Below, piece after piece: positions 18,737 through 26,035 of a stretch of 64,000 nt of DNA; position 1 is the stretch's first letter, and every line of letters begins with the position of its first letter. The stretch covers positions 124,001-188,000 of the forward strand of contig JAJEAR010000064.1 in the NCBI GenBank assembly GCA_022822665.1, in the 5' to 3' direction. A program made the translations under genes and the position numbers. Source of the stretch: Alphaproteobacteria bacterium (lineage in GTDB: Bacteria; Pseudomonadota; Alphaproteobacteria; Thalassobaculales; Thalassobaculaceae). A model generated the notes under the pieces. It had not been told where the DNA came from. It saw only the letters and a list, made by a program, of their open reading frames with translations, and searched no databases.

Positions 18737-19062
18737 TCCGCCTCCGGTCCGCGCGCCGAGACTTCCGCCATCCGCGCGCCCAGTTCCTCGGTGGTGAGCA
18801 CACCGGCGTCGAGCAGCGCGTTGGTCAGCGATGCAATCCAGCGCTCGTAGTAGGTCATGCTGTCGTAGGCATCCGGAGGCAGCGCCTCGATGCCCTTGCG
18901 AAGCTGGTCGACCGTCATGATGCGCCGCGGGCCGCTCAGCAGCATCATCAGCGCGTCGACCCGACGCTCCCACAGGGCGTAGTCATGCATCTCCCGGTCG
19001 ATGGCGCCGGCTTCCAGGCCGCCCATGTCATGGTGTCCGCGGGACGTGAAGTTCCTTTGCAT
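18733..19062 (-). CDS. Nitrile hydratase beta N-terminal half as a separate protein (thiocyanate hydrolase beta-like)
   Basis: This 109-aa protein corresponds to the helical N-terminal half of nitrile hydratase beta. It has G-H-H-D-M-G-G-L near the start (family H-D-x-G-G), W-E-R-R-V-D-A-L-M, then D-S-M-T-Y-Y-E-R-W-I-A-S-L and G-V-L-T-T-E-E-L. It ends at the ATGA junction with the C-terminal half. Start at 19062 gives G-A-A-G-G directly before ATG, closer than usual; an internal ATG at 19026 would drop G-H-H-D, so the longer form is preferred. It lies 45 bp after the CaiB-type gene. Confidence 0.83.
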   Translation of the reverse strand: MQRNFTSRGHHDMGGLEAGAIDREMHDYALWERRVDALMMLLSGPRRIMTVDQLRKGIEALPPDAYDSMTYYERWIASLTNALLDAGVLTTEELGARMAEVSARGPEAE

Positions 19063-19107
19063 CCTTCAATCATGCCACGGGTCCGGCACCGCTGTCACGG
19101 GCCTGGG

Positions 19108-20325
19108 TCAGGTTCCGGGCCGCCGCCGGGTTTCGACCAGGACGCCGTCCTCGGCAAGGCCGCGGATCTGGTCGTCCACAAATCCGTGCTCGTGCAGGAT
19201 CTCGCGTCCGTGCTCTCCGAACCGGGGCGGGGTCCGGCGCACCGATCCCGGGGTGCGCGAGAATTTCAGGGGCAGGCCCCAGTTCACGTACCCGTCGCGT
19301 TCGACGCGCATGCCGCGGTGCGCCGTGTGCGGGTGCGCCATGACCTCGGCGGTGTCCCGGACCGGTCCGATCGGCAGCCCGGCGGCAAGCAGCCGGGTGC
19401 ACAGCTCCTCGCCGTCGACCTCGGCCAGCACGCCCTCGAGTTCCCGCTTGAGCGCGTCGCGGTTGGCCTGCCGGTCGGCGTTGGTGGCAAAGCGCGGGTC
19501 GCGGCCGAGTTCCTCGCGGCCGAGCTCCACGCACAGTCGCTGCCAGGCGCGGTCGTTGCCGCCGGCGACGAAGATCCTGCAGGTCGCGGTCTCGAACAGG
19601 TCGTAGGGCGCGATGTTGGGATGCGGATTGCCGGTCAGTCCCGGGACCACGCCGCCGGAAACCTGGTAGTTGATCACGTGCGGGTGCATCAGCGCGAGAC
19701 CGCAGTCATATAGTGTCAGGTCGAGGAACTGGCCGCGCCCGGAGCGTTCGCGTTCCAGCAGCGCCATCAGGATGGCGTTGCCGGCATACAGCCCGGTGCC
19801 GATGTCGACCATCGCGAGCCCGATCCTGGTCGGTCCGCTCTCGGGCGCGCCGTTGACCGAGAAATGCCCGACCATGGCCTGGATGATGCCGTCGTAGCCC
19901 GGAAACCCGCCGTAGGGGCCGTCGGCGCCAAAGCCCGAGATCCGGCAGTGCACGAGCCGCGGGAACCTCCGGCTCAGTACCTCGCGGTAGCCGAGACCCC
20001 AGCGTTCCATCGAACCTGTCTTGTAGTTCTCGATCAGCACGTCGGCGCCCTCGAGCAGCCGCAGCAGCACCTCGCGGCCCTGCTCGCGCGCCAGGTCGAG
20101 ACCGATCGAGCGCTTGTTCCGGTTCACCCCGATGAAATACGCCGCGTCCTCGCCGTCGAACGGCGGACCCCAGTCCCGGACCTCGTCGCCCTGCGGCGGC
20201 TCGATCTTGATGATCTCGGCCCCCTGGTCACCGAGCATCTGGGTGCAGTAGGGCCCGCCGAGGACCCGGGTGCAGTCGATCACCTTCAGCCCGGCAAGCG
20301 CGCCGGCCGTCTCGTTGTCCGTCAT
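19108..20325 (-). CDS. CaiB/BaiF family (class III) CoA-transferase
   Basis: Class III CoA-transferases move CoA between organic acids through an aspartyl-CoA anhydride. The 405-aa protein has the family N terminus (G-L-K-V-I-D-C-T-R-V-L-G-G-P-Y-C-T), R-N-K-R-S-I-G-L-D-L near 70, N-Y-K-T-G near 100 and D174 in M-V-D-I-G-T-G-L-Y-A, which fits the catalytic Asp. Substrate cannot be read; formyl-, succinyl- and branched-acyl-CoA forms all look like this. In this operon, activation of the acid released from the nitrile/amide route is a reasonable inference. It begins 15 bp after the upstream CoA-transferase B gene. Confidence 0.9.
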   Translation of the reverse strand: MTDNETAGALAGLKVIDCTRVLGGPYCTQMLGDQGAEIIKIEPPQGDEVRDWGPPFDGEDAAYFIGVNRNKRSIGLDLAREQGREVLLRLLEGADVLIENYKTGSMERWGLGYREVLSRRFPRLVHCRISGFGADGPYGGFPGYDGIIQAMVGHFSVNGAPESGPTRIGLAMVDIGTGLYAGNAILMALLERERSGRGQFLDLTLYDCGLALMHPHVINYQVSGGVVPGLTGNPHPNIAPYDLFETATCRIFVAGGNDRAWQRLCVELGREELGRDPRFATNADRQANRDALKRELEGVLAEVDGEELCTRLLAAGLPIGPVRDTAEVMAHPHTAHRGMRVERDGYVNWGLPLKFSRTPGSVRRTPPRFGEHGREILHEHGFVDDQIRGLAEDGVLVETRRRPGT

Positions 20326-20340
20326 TGCGGTCTCCGGGAA

Positions 20341-21078
20341 CTAGTGCGTCGGGGTTGCGAACACCCGGGCCGCGAAGTCCGGGTAGATCTCTGCGATCTG
20401 TCCGGCAACCCGGGTGCGGATCACTTCCAGGGTGTCATCGTCGGGCACCGGCGTTTCCGGCACCCCGCCCGGGGGGATGTCGAAGGCGAACCCTGTCTGT
20501 TCCACGATCTCCTCGAGGGTGTGCCCCGGATGCACGCTCTCGAGCCGGAAGCGGCGCCGGTCCCGGTCGACGTCGAACAGACAGCGATCGGTAATCAGCT
20601 TGTGGGGTCCGCCGGGCCGGTAGACACCGTCCTCGGAAAACCCGGGCGCGCTGATGAAGTCCACCCGCTCGACCAAAGTGCGCGGCGTGTGCTCGAGGCG
20701 GAACAGGATGACCCTCGGGACCACGAAGTAGAGGTAGCCCGAGCCGAAGGACCCGGGAAACCGCGCCTTCGGCCGGTCGGGATCGCCGATGGAGACCAGA
20801 TTGACGTTGGCGGCACCGTCGATCTGGGCGCCGGAGAGGAAGAACGCATCGATCCGGCCCTGCCCGGCACAGTCGAACAGTTCCTTGCCGCCGTCGGTAA
20901 AGAAGTTGTTGCGCTCGCTGCCGAGGATCGACACCCGGGTCGTGCCGGCGCTGCGTTCGCGCGCCAGCAGCGCCGCCGCCCCGGGGATCGGGGACGATGC
21001 GCCGACCGCGATGTGGCCGAGCCCTTCGAGCATGCCGGCGATCGCGGTGATCAGGACCTCTTCGGGCCTCGGCCCCAT
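20341..21078 (-). CDS. Family I CoA-transferase-like subunit B (GctB/IpdB type)
   Basis: This 245-aa protein is the beta-type half of a two-subunit CoA-transferase. It shows S-S-P-I-P-G-A-A-A-L-L-A-R, G-A-Q-I-D-G-A-A-N-V-N-L-V-S-I-G, R-F-P-G-S-F-G-S-G-Y-L-Y, V-D-F-I-S-A-P-G and H-P-G-H-T-L-E-E-I. Where GctB has its catalytic Glu (I-V-E-S-G), this chain reads I-L-G-S-E, so the Glu may be displaced or absent. The subunit A gene ends 4 bp upstream. Some members of this fold (IpdAB) are ring-opening hydrolases, not transferases. Confidence 0.85.
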   Translation of the reverse strand: MGPRPEEVLITAIAGMLEGLGHIAVGASSPIPGAAALLARERSAGTTRVSILGSERNNFFTDGGKELFDCAGQGRIDAFFLSGAQIDGAANVNLVSIGDPDRPKARFPGSFGSGYLYFVVPRVILFRLEHTPRTLVERVDFISAPGFSEDGVYRPGGPHKLITDRCLFDVDRDRRRFRLESVHPGHTLEEIVEQTGFAFDIPPGGVPETPVPDDDTLEVIRTRVAGQIAEIYPDFAARVFATPTH

Positions 21079-21082
21079 CCGC

Positions 21083-21907
21083 TCACTCCGCCGCCGCGGG
21101 CCGCGACATCACCGTGGCCTCGAGCCAGGCGGCGAAACCCTCCTCGGTGCGGGCGAGCTCGGCGTAGCGCGCGAGGTGGGCCCGGTCGGGCTCGTAGCCG
21201 CCCGGGATTCCCATAGGCCAGGCCCCGCCCTCGGCCTCGGCGAGCGCGGTCACGTAGAGGCCCGGTATCGTGCCCGCCTTGGTCCGTTCGTCGTCCATCA
21301 GGTTGCCGTCGACGATGCGCTCGACGGTCACGAAGGTGCTGGCGGCCGCATGGGCCATCAGCATCTGCTCACGGCGCACCCCGACCCAGACATTGCCGAA
21401 ACGGTCGGCCATCGGCGCGTGGAACAGTGCGACGTCCGGGTGCAGGGCCGGAAGCAGCACGACCGGGTCGCCCGGCGCAAACGGGTTGTCGATCAGCTTC
21501 CAGTCGTCGCGCCGCGCCAGGATGTCGGAGCCGATCAGGCCGCGCAGCGGGATGAACGGGATCGCCTTCTCGGCCGCCTGCAGCGCGGCGTGAATGGCCG
21601 GACAGGTCGAGTCGACGACCGTGATGGTCCCGGCCTTGACCGCGGCCGTGAACCGCGGGCACAGGCCGTACTCAGACAGGGTCATCGCCGCGGTTTCGAC
21701 CGTCTCGACGCAGCCGGCCCCGATCAGCATGTCGCCCTGGAACCCGATGGCCGGGACCCCGAGCAGCCTGAGACGGCACGCGCCCCGCCTGATCAGGGCA
21801 TGGACCGCACCGAGCGCGCAGTAGCCGTAGTCCGGCGGAAGCGCCACGGTGGCGCCGTCCGGAATCCGTGCCGCCAGGTCCTCGACCGGCACAACGGTCG
21901 CGAGCAT
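21083..21907 (-). CDS. Family I CoA-transferase-like subunit A (GctA/IpdA type)
   Basis: This 274-aa protein is the alpha-type half. It has an I-P-D-G-A-T-V-A-L near residue 14, G-Y-C-A-L-G-A-V-H-A-L-I-R-R-G, P-F-I-P-L-R-G-L-I-G-S-D-I, and L-H-P-D-V-A-L-F-H-A-P-M-A-D-R-F-G-N-V-W-V, a family hallmark. The ATG at 21907 has GGGAGGAG about 5 bases upstream; the long frame beyond it is antisense to the ThDP gene. It is the first gene of the six-gene minus operon. The promoter should lie in 21908-22018, shared with the divergent ThDP enzyme. Confidence 0.87.
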   Translation of the reverse strand: MLATVVPVEDLAARIPDGATVALPPDYGYCALGAVHALIRRGACRLRLLGVPAIGFQGDMLIGAGCVETVETAAMTLSEYGLCPRFTAAVKAGTITVVDSTCPAIHAALQAAEKAIPFIPLRGLIGSDILARRDDWKLIDNPFAPGDPVVLLPALHPDVALFHAPMADRFGNVWVGVRREQMLMAHAAASTFVTVERIVDGNLMDDERTKAGTIPGLYVTALAEAEGGAWPMGIPGGYEPDRAHLARYAELARTEEGFAAWLEATVMSRPAAAE

Positions 21908-22018
21908 CGCATCTCCTCCCCGATTGACCGCGGCCACACTAGCGCATCGCCCGTGGTTGCGCCATCTGCGCCCGGTCGGTATTGCGGTCGGGCGCCAGCC
22001 ACGGGGGAGACGGGATCC

Positions 22019-23710
22019 ATGACCACTGCACCGAGCGGACCGGAACTGCGACTGGGCGGCCACCTGGTGGTGGACGCGCTCATCGCCCACGGGGTCGACA
22101 TGGTGTTCGGCGTCCCGGGCGAGAGCTACCTCGCGGTGCTCGACGGGCTGCACGACACCAACAGCGTGCGTGCGGTGATGTGCCGGCACGAAGGCGGCGC
22201 CGCGATGATGGCGGAGGCCTACGGCAAGCTGACGGGCCGCCCCGGGGTCTGCATGGTGACCCGCGGCCCCGGAGCGACAAACGCCAGTTCCGGCATGCAT
22301 GTCGGCTTCCAGGATTCGACGCCCATGGTGCTGCTGATCGGGCAGGTCGGCCGATCCATGGCCGACCGCGAGGCGTTCCAGGAGATCGACTACCGGCTGA
22401 TGTACGGACCGCTCGCGAAGTGGGTCGCACAGGTCGAGGACGCGGAGCGCCTGCCCGAGTACATCAGCCGGGCGTTTCACACCGCGACCTCCGGACGGCC
22501 CGGACCGGTGGTTCTCGCGCTGCCCGAGGACATGCTGACCAGCCGGGTGGTCGCGCGGCCGTTCGACGGCTACCGGGCAGTGGAACCTCACCCGGGGCCG
22601 GACGCCCTGCGGGAGCTGCATGCAATGCTGGCCGGCGCCACCGCACCGCTGCTGATGCTCGGCGGAGGCGGCTGGGACCGCGAGTCCTGTACCCGGATAC
22701 GGGAATTTGCCGAAGCCTCCGACCTGCCGGTCTGCGTGTCGTTCCGCTGCCAGGACTACTTCGACAACCGCCATGCAAACTACGTCGGTCACGTCGGGAT
22801 CGGCGCTCCGCCCGTGCTGCGTGAGCTTGTTGCCTCGGCAGATCCGCTGGTCGTGATCGGCGCGGCACTCGGCGAGATCACCACCGACGGCTACAGCCTG
22901 CTCGAGGTGCCGCGTCCGCGCCAGCGGCTCGTCCATGTCCACCCCGGCGCCGAGATGCTCGGGAGGGTCTACCAGGCCGACCTCGCCATCAACGCCTCAC
23001 CGCGCGCCCTTGCCGCCGCGCTCGCCGGCATGGACCCGGTCGACGGCAGCACCTGGGCGGATCGCACGCGCCGGGCCAACCTCGCCTACCGCTCCACGCT
23101 GGAGCCGGCGCCGGTCCCCGGTCCGGTCCAGATGGGCGAGATCGCCGCCTGGCTGAACGCCCGCCTGCCCGAGGACGCCATCATCTGCAACGGCGCCGGC
23201 AACTACGCCACCTGGATGCACCGCTACTACCAGTACCGCGGCTACCGGACCCAGCTGGCTCCGACCAGCGGTTCCATGGGGTACGGCATGCCGGCGGCGG
23301 TCGCGGCCAAGCTGGTCCACCCGGACCGGGTAGTGCTCAGCATGAACGGCGACGGCTGCTTCATGATGCACGGCCAGGAACTGGCGACCGCGATGCAGCA
23401 CGGAGCCAACATCATCGCCGTCGTGGTCAACAACGCGATGTTCGGCACAATCCGCATGCACCAGGAACGCGAGTACCCGGGCCGGGTCTCGGCCACCGGG
23501 CTGGAGAACCCGGACTTCGCCGCGCTCGCACGCGCCTACGGTGCGCACGGCGAGACCGTGTGCGAGACCGGCGAGTTCGCTCCGGCGTTCGAGCGGGCAC
23601 TCGCCGCCGGCCGGCCGAGCCTGATCGAGATCAGGCTCGATGCGGAGGCCATCACGCCGGCGACCTCGCTGTCCGCCATCCGCGAGGCGGCGCGCGCCGC
23701 CGGACGATGA
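22019..23710 (+). CDS. Thiamine-diphosphate-dependent enzyme, acetolactate synthase-like large subunit
   Basis: This 563-aa protein has the three-domain ThDP layout: PYR domain (1-180) with the cofactor-activating Glu in M-C-R-H-E-G-G-A (E58), a central domain (about 190-330), and a PP domain with G-D-G (444-446) and N-N (471-472), the magnesium/diphosphate motif. It resembles acetolactate synthase, benzoylformate decarboxylase and related lyases. No small regulatory subunit is adjacent, so branched-chain amino acid synthesis is unlikely. GGGGAGA precedes the ATG. It is divergent from the CoA-transferase operon and runs towards the BKACE gene; a carboligase or decarboxylase in the same pathway is inferred. 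Confidence 0.88.
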   Translation: MTTAPSGPELRLGGHLVVDALIAHGVDMVFGVPGESYLAVLDGLHDTNSVRAVMCRHEGGAAMMAEAYGKLTGRPGVCMVTRGPGATNASSGMHVGFQDSTPMVLLIGQVGRSMADREAFQEIDYRLMYGPLAKWVAQVEDAERLPEYISRAFHTATSGRPGPVVLALPEDMLTSRVVARPFDGYRAVEPHPGPDALRELHAMLAGATAPLLMLGGGGWDRESCTRIREFAEASDLPVCVSFRCQDYFDNRHANYVGHVGIGAPPVLRELVASADPLVVIGAALGEITTDGYSLLEVPRPRQRLVHVHPGAEMLGRVYQADLAINASPRALAAALAGMDPVDGSTWADRTRRANLAYRSTLEPAPVPGPVQMGEIAAWLNARLPEDAIICNGAGNYATWMHRYYQYRGYRTQLAPTSGSMGYGMPAAVAAKLVHPDRVVLSMNGDGCFMMHGQELATAMQHGANIIAVVVNNAMFGTIRMHQEREYPGRVSATGLENPDFAALARAYGAHGETVCETGEFAPAFERALAAGRPSLIEIRLDAEAITPATSLSAIREAARAAGR

Positions 23711-23776
23711 CTGGCGCGCCCCCGGCGGGCGCGATAGGGTTGCCGCAGCCTGCGATCAGACAAGGGGGGCATCACC

Positions 23777-24706
23777 ATGGCCGACAAGGTCATCATCACC
23801 TGTGCCGTGACCGGCTCGATCCACACGCCGACCATGAGTCCGCACCTGCCGATCACGCCGGACGAGATCGCCGAGGCGTCGATCGGTGCCTGGGAAGCGG
23901 GGGCCTCGATCATCCACCTTCACGCCCGCGACCCCAGGGACGGCAGCCCGACCCCGGACCCGGACACCTTCATGGCCTTCCTGCCCCGCATCAAGCAGGC
24001 GACCGATGCGGTGGTCAACATCACCACTGGCGGAGGCCACGGCATGAGCCTGCAGGAACGGCTGGCAGCACCGCTGCGGGCCAGTCCGGAGATGACCTCC
24101 CTCAACATGGGCTCGATGAACTTCGGCCTCTACCCGATCCTCGACCGGATCAGCGAGTTCCAGCATGAATGGGAACGCGCCCATCTCGAGAATTCGCGCG
24201 ACTTTATCTTCCGCAACACCTTCAAGGACATCGAGTACATCCTCAAGGAACTGGGCGAAGGCCACGGCGTACGCTTCGAGTTCGAGTGCTACGACATTGG
24301 TCACCTCTACAACCTGGCGCATTTCCTCGACCGCGGGCTGGTCAAGCCGCCGCTGTTCGTCCAGTCGATCTTCGGGATCCTCGGCGGGGTAGGCGCCGAC
24401 GAGGAGAACCTGATGCACTCCCGGCGCATCGCCAACAAGCTGTTCGGCTCCGACTACCGCTGGTCGGTTCTCGCCGCCGGACGGCACCAGATGAGTTTCG
24501 TGACCATGGCGGCGATGCTCGGCGGCAATGTCAGGGTCGGTCTCGAGGACAGCCTCTACATCGCGAAGGGCAGGCTTGCGGAGTCGAACCGCGACCAGGT
24601 GGCCAAGATCAGGCGGATCGTCGAGGACCTCTCGCTCGAGGTCGCCACCCCGTCCGAGGCCCGGGCCATGCTCGGGCTGAAGGGCGGCGACATGGTGAAT
24701 TTCTGA
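23777..24706 (+). CDS. Beta-keto acid cleavage enzyme (BKACE, DUF849)
   Basis: BKACE enzymes use zinc to react a beta-keto acid with acetyl-CoA, giving acetoacetate and a CoA ester. The 309-aa TIM-barrel protein has K-V-I-I-T-C-A-V-T-G-S, the zinc-binding I-I-H-L-H-A-R-D-P (H47, H49), N-I-T-T-G-G-G, N-M-G-S-M-N-F-G and F-E-C-Y-D-I-G-H. It lies 66 bp after the ThDP gene with AAGGGGGG before the ATG. The product is a CoA thioester, which links it to the CoA-transferases across the divergent promoter. The exact keto acid is unknown. Confidence 0.9.
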   Translation: MADKVIITCAVTGSIHTPTMSPHLPITPDEIAEASIGAWEAGASIIHLHARDPRDGSPTPDPDTFMAFLPRIKQATDAVVNITTGGGHGMSLQERLAAPLRASPEMTSLNMGSMNFGLYPILDRISEFQHEWERAHLENSRDFIFRNTFKDIEYILKELGEGHGVRFEFECYDIGHLYNLAHFLDRGLVKPPLFVQSIFGILGGVGADEENLMHSRRIANKLFGSDYRWSVLAAGRHQMSFVTMAAMLGGNVRVGLEDSLYIAKGRLAESNRDQVAKIRRIVEDLSLEVATPSEARAMLGLKGGDMVNF

Positions 24707-24712
24707 GGGCTG

Positions 24713-25630
24713 CTACTCCGCGGCCAGCGGCGGCGCGACGCCGAGGTCCATGCCGCCGAGCGTCGCGACAAGGCCGCTGATGTCATGGCGCAGCCTGCGG
24801 ATCGCCGGCAGGCGCCGCAGCCGCGCCTCGTCGAGGTAGAGCGCCCGGCTGATCTCGACCTGGAGCGCGTGGACACCGTCGTCGGGCGCGCCGTAGTGCC
24901 GGCTGACATATCCCCCGGCGTAGGGCACGTTCCGGCGTACCGCGTATCCCCGCCACTCGAGGAACTGCTCGGCGCGGGCGACCAGCCTCGGGTCGCAGGA
25001 GGTTCCGTGGCAATCGCCAAGCACGATGCCGGCCGGCCGGCCCGACCTGCCGTGTCCCCGGGCCGCGCCGGACGGCATGGAGTGGCAGTCGAGCAGGACG
25101 CAGAATCCGAACCGTTCCCGGGTCTCGTCGACCAGGCGGCGCAACGCGCGGTGATACGGCGCGTAGCAGGTGTGGATCCTGCGTTCCGCCTCGGCGAGCG
25201 GCAACCTCGTTGCGTAGATCTCTTCGGAGTTCGCGACCACGCGCGCGATGGTGCCGAGGCCGGCGACGATGCGCGCGCTGCAGGTGGTCGCGTGGTCCGG
25301 CACCGGGTCGCTCCACATCTCCGGGTCGAGTTCCCAGGCCTCGCGGTTGACATCGATGAACGCGCGCGGGAACAGCGCGCGCAGGAGGATTGCGCCCAGC
25401 GCGGGCGCATCGGAGCAGATCTCGTCGACGAAGCAGTCCTCGGTCATGCGAAGCCGCTCCAGCGGCAGCTGCGATTGCGCGAGGAACTCCGGCGGGTAGA
25501 CCCGGCCGCTGTGCGGCGAGGCGACCACCACCGGCAGCACCTGGCGGTCCGGTCGCTCCACCGCGATCGGCCTGCTGCGACCGACAACGACGTCCGGTCC
25601 GGATGGCGGGTCCTGGCTGGTCCGGGTCAT
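24713..25630 (-). CDS. N-formylglutamate amidohydrolase family protein
   Basis: FGase-family proteins release an acyl group (formyl in histidine breakdown) from an N-acyl amino acid. The 305-aa protein has V-A-S-P-H-S-G-R-V-Y-P (H40), E-D-C-F-V-D-E, F-I-D-V-N-R-E-A-W-E-L-D and D-C-H-S-M-P-S, matching the family's metal and substrate motifs. No hut genes are nearby, so the substrate may not be formylglutamate. It converges on the BKACE gene with 6 bp between stops. A related amide hydrolysis in the neighbouring pathway is possible but inferred. Confidence 0.85.
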   Translation of the reverse strand: MTRTSQDPPSGPDVVVGRSRPIAVERPDRQVLPVVVASPHSGRVYPPEFLAQSQLPLERLRMTEDCFVDEICSDAPALGAILLRALFPRAFIDVNREAWELDPEMWSDPVPDHATTCSARIVAGLGTIARVVANSEEIYATRLPLAEAERRIHTCYAPYHRALRRLVDETRERFGFCVLLDCHSMPSGAARGHGRSGRPAGIVLGDCHGTSCDPRLVARAEQFLEWRGYAVRRNVPYAGGYVSRHYGAPDDGVHALQVEISRALYLDEARLRRLPAIRRLRHDISGLVATLGGMDLGVAPPLAAE

Positions 25631-25837
25631 TTCCGCTGTCTACAGCAGCCCGGCCGCCCTGTCACCGGGCGGCAGGCAGAACGCGCCCGCATGTGCACTC
25701 CCGGACTCGTCGATGCAGGACCGCCGCAGGCGTCCGACTGGTCCGGAGCACGCATGCCCAGGCGATCCCGGGCCCGCCGGGGAAGCTTCGTGCGCCGGGA
25801 CGAGACCGACGCGGTCGAGGCCGGTGCCCGATCGGCC

Positions 25838-25865
25838 TTGCCATGCGCCGGCGCTTCGGTGTAAC
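25838..25865 (+). promoter_or_regulatory. Candidate sigma-70 promoter for tRNA-Val
   Basis: TTGCCA (25838-25843) and TGTAAC (25860-25865) are separated by 16 bases. A start near 25872 would leave a leader of about 16 bases before the tRNA. The -10 match is only fair. Confidence 0.35.
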
Positions 25866-25887
25866 CACCCGTGCAACGAACGAGGCC

Positions 25888-25962
25888 GGGCGCGTAGCTC
25901 AGCGGGAGAGCACTACGTTGACATCGTAGGGGTCGCTGGTTCAATCCCAGCCGCGCCCACCA
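25888..25962 (+). tRNA. tRNA-Val (anticodon GAC)
   Basis: A full cloverleaf can be folded by hand: acceptor GGGCGCG/CGCGCCC, D arm GCTC/GAGC, anticodon stem CTACG/CGTAG around loop TTGACAT, variable loop GGGTC, T arm GCTGG/CCAGC around TTCAATC, discriminator A, and an encoded CCA (25960-25962). Anticodon GAC reads GUC and GUU valine codons. Total 75 nt. No integrase or repeat of the 3' end was seen nearby, so nothing shows that it is used as an attachment site. Confidence 0.96.
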
Positions 25963-26035
25963 CCCGGCGACCGGCACCCGCGGACCGGTCACGCAGCGCG
26001 AAGACCCGGTCCCGCACACACGGAGACTGGCGTTC

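Noticed and set aside
25888..25962. tRNA-Val as an integration site of a genomic island
   Set aside because: No integrase and no repeat of the tRNA 3' end was found in the following sequence.
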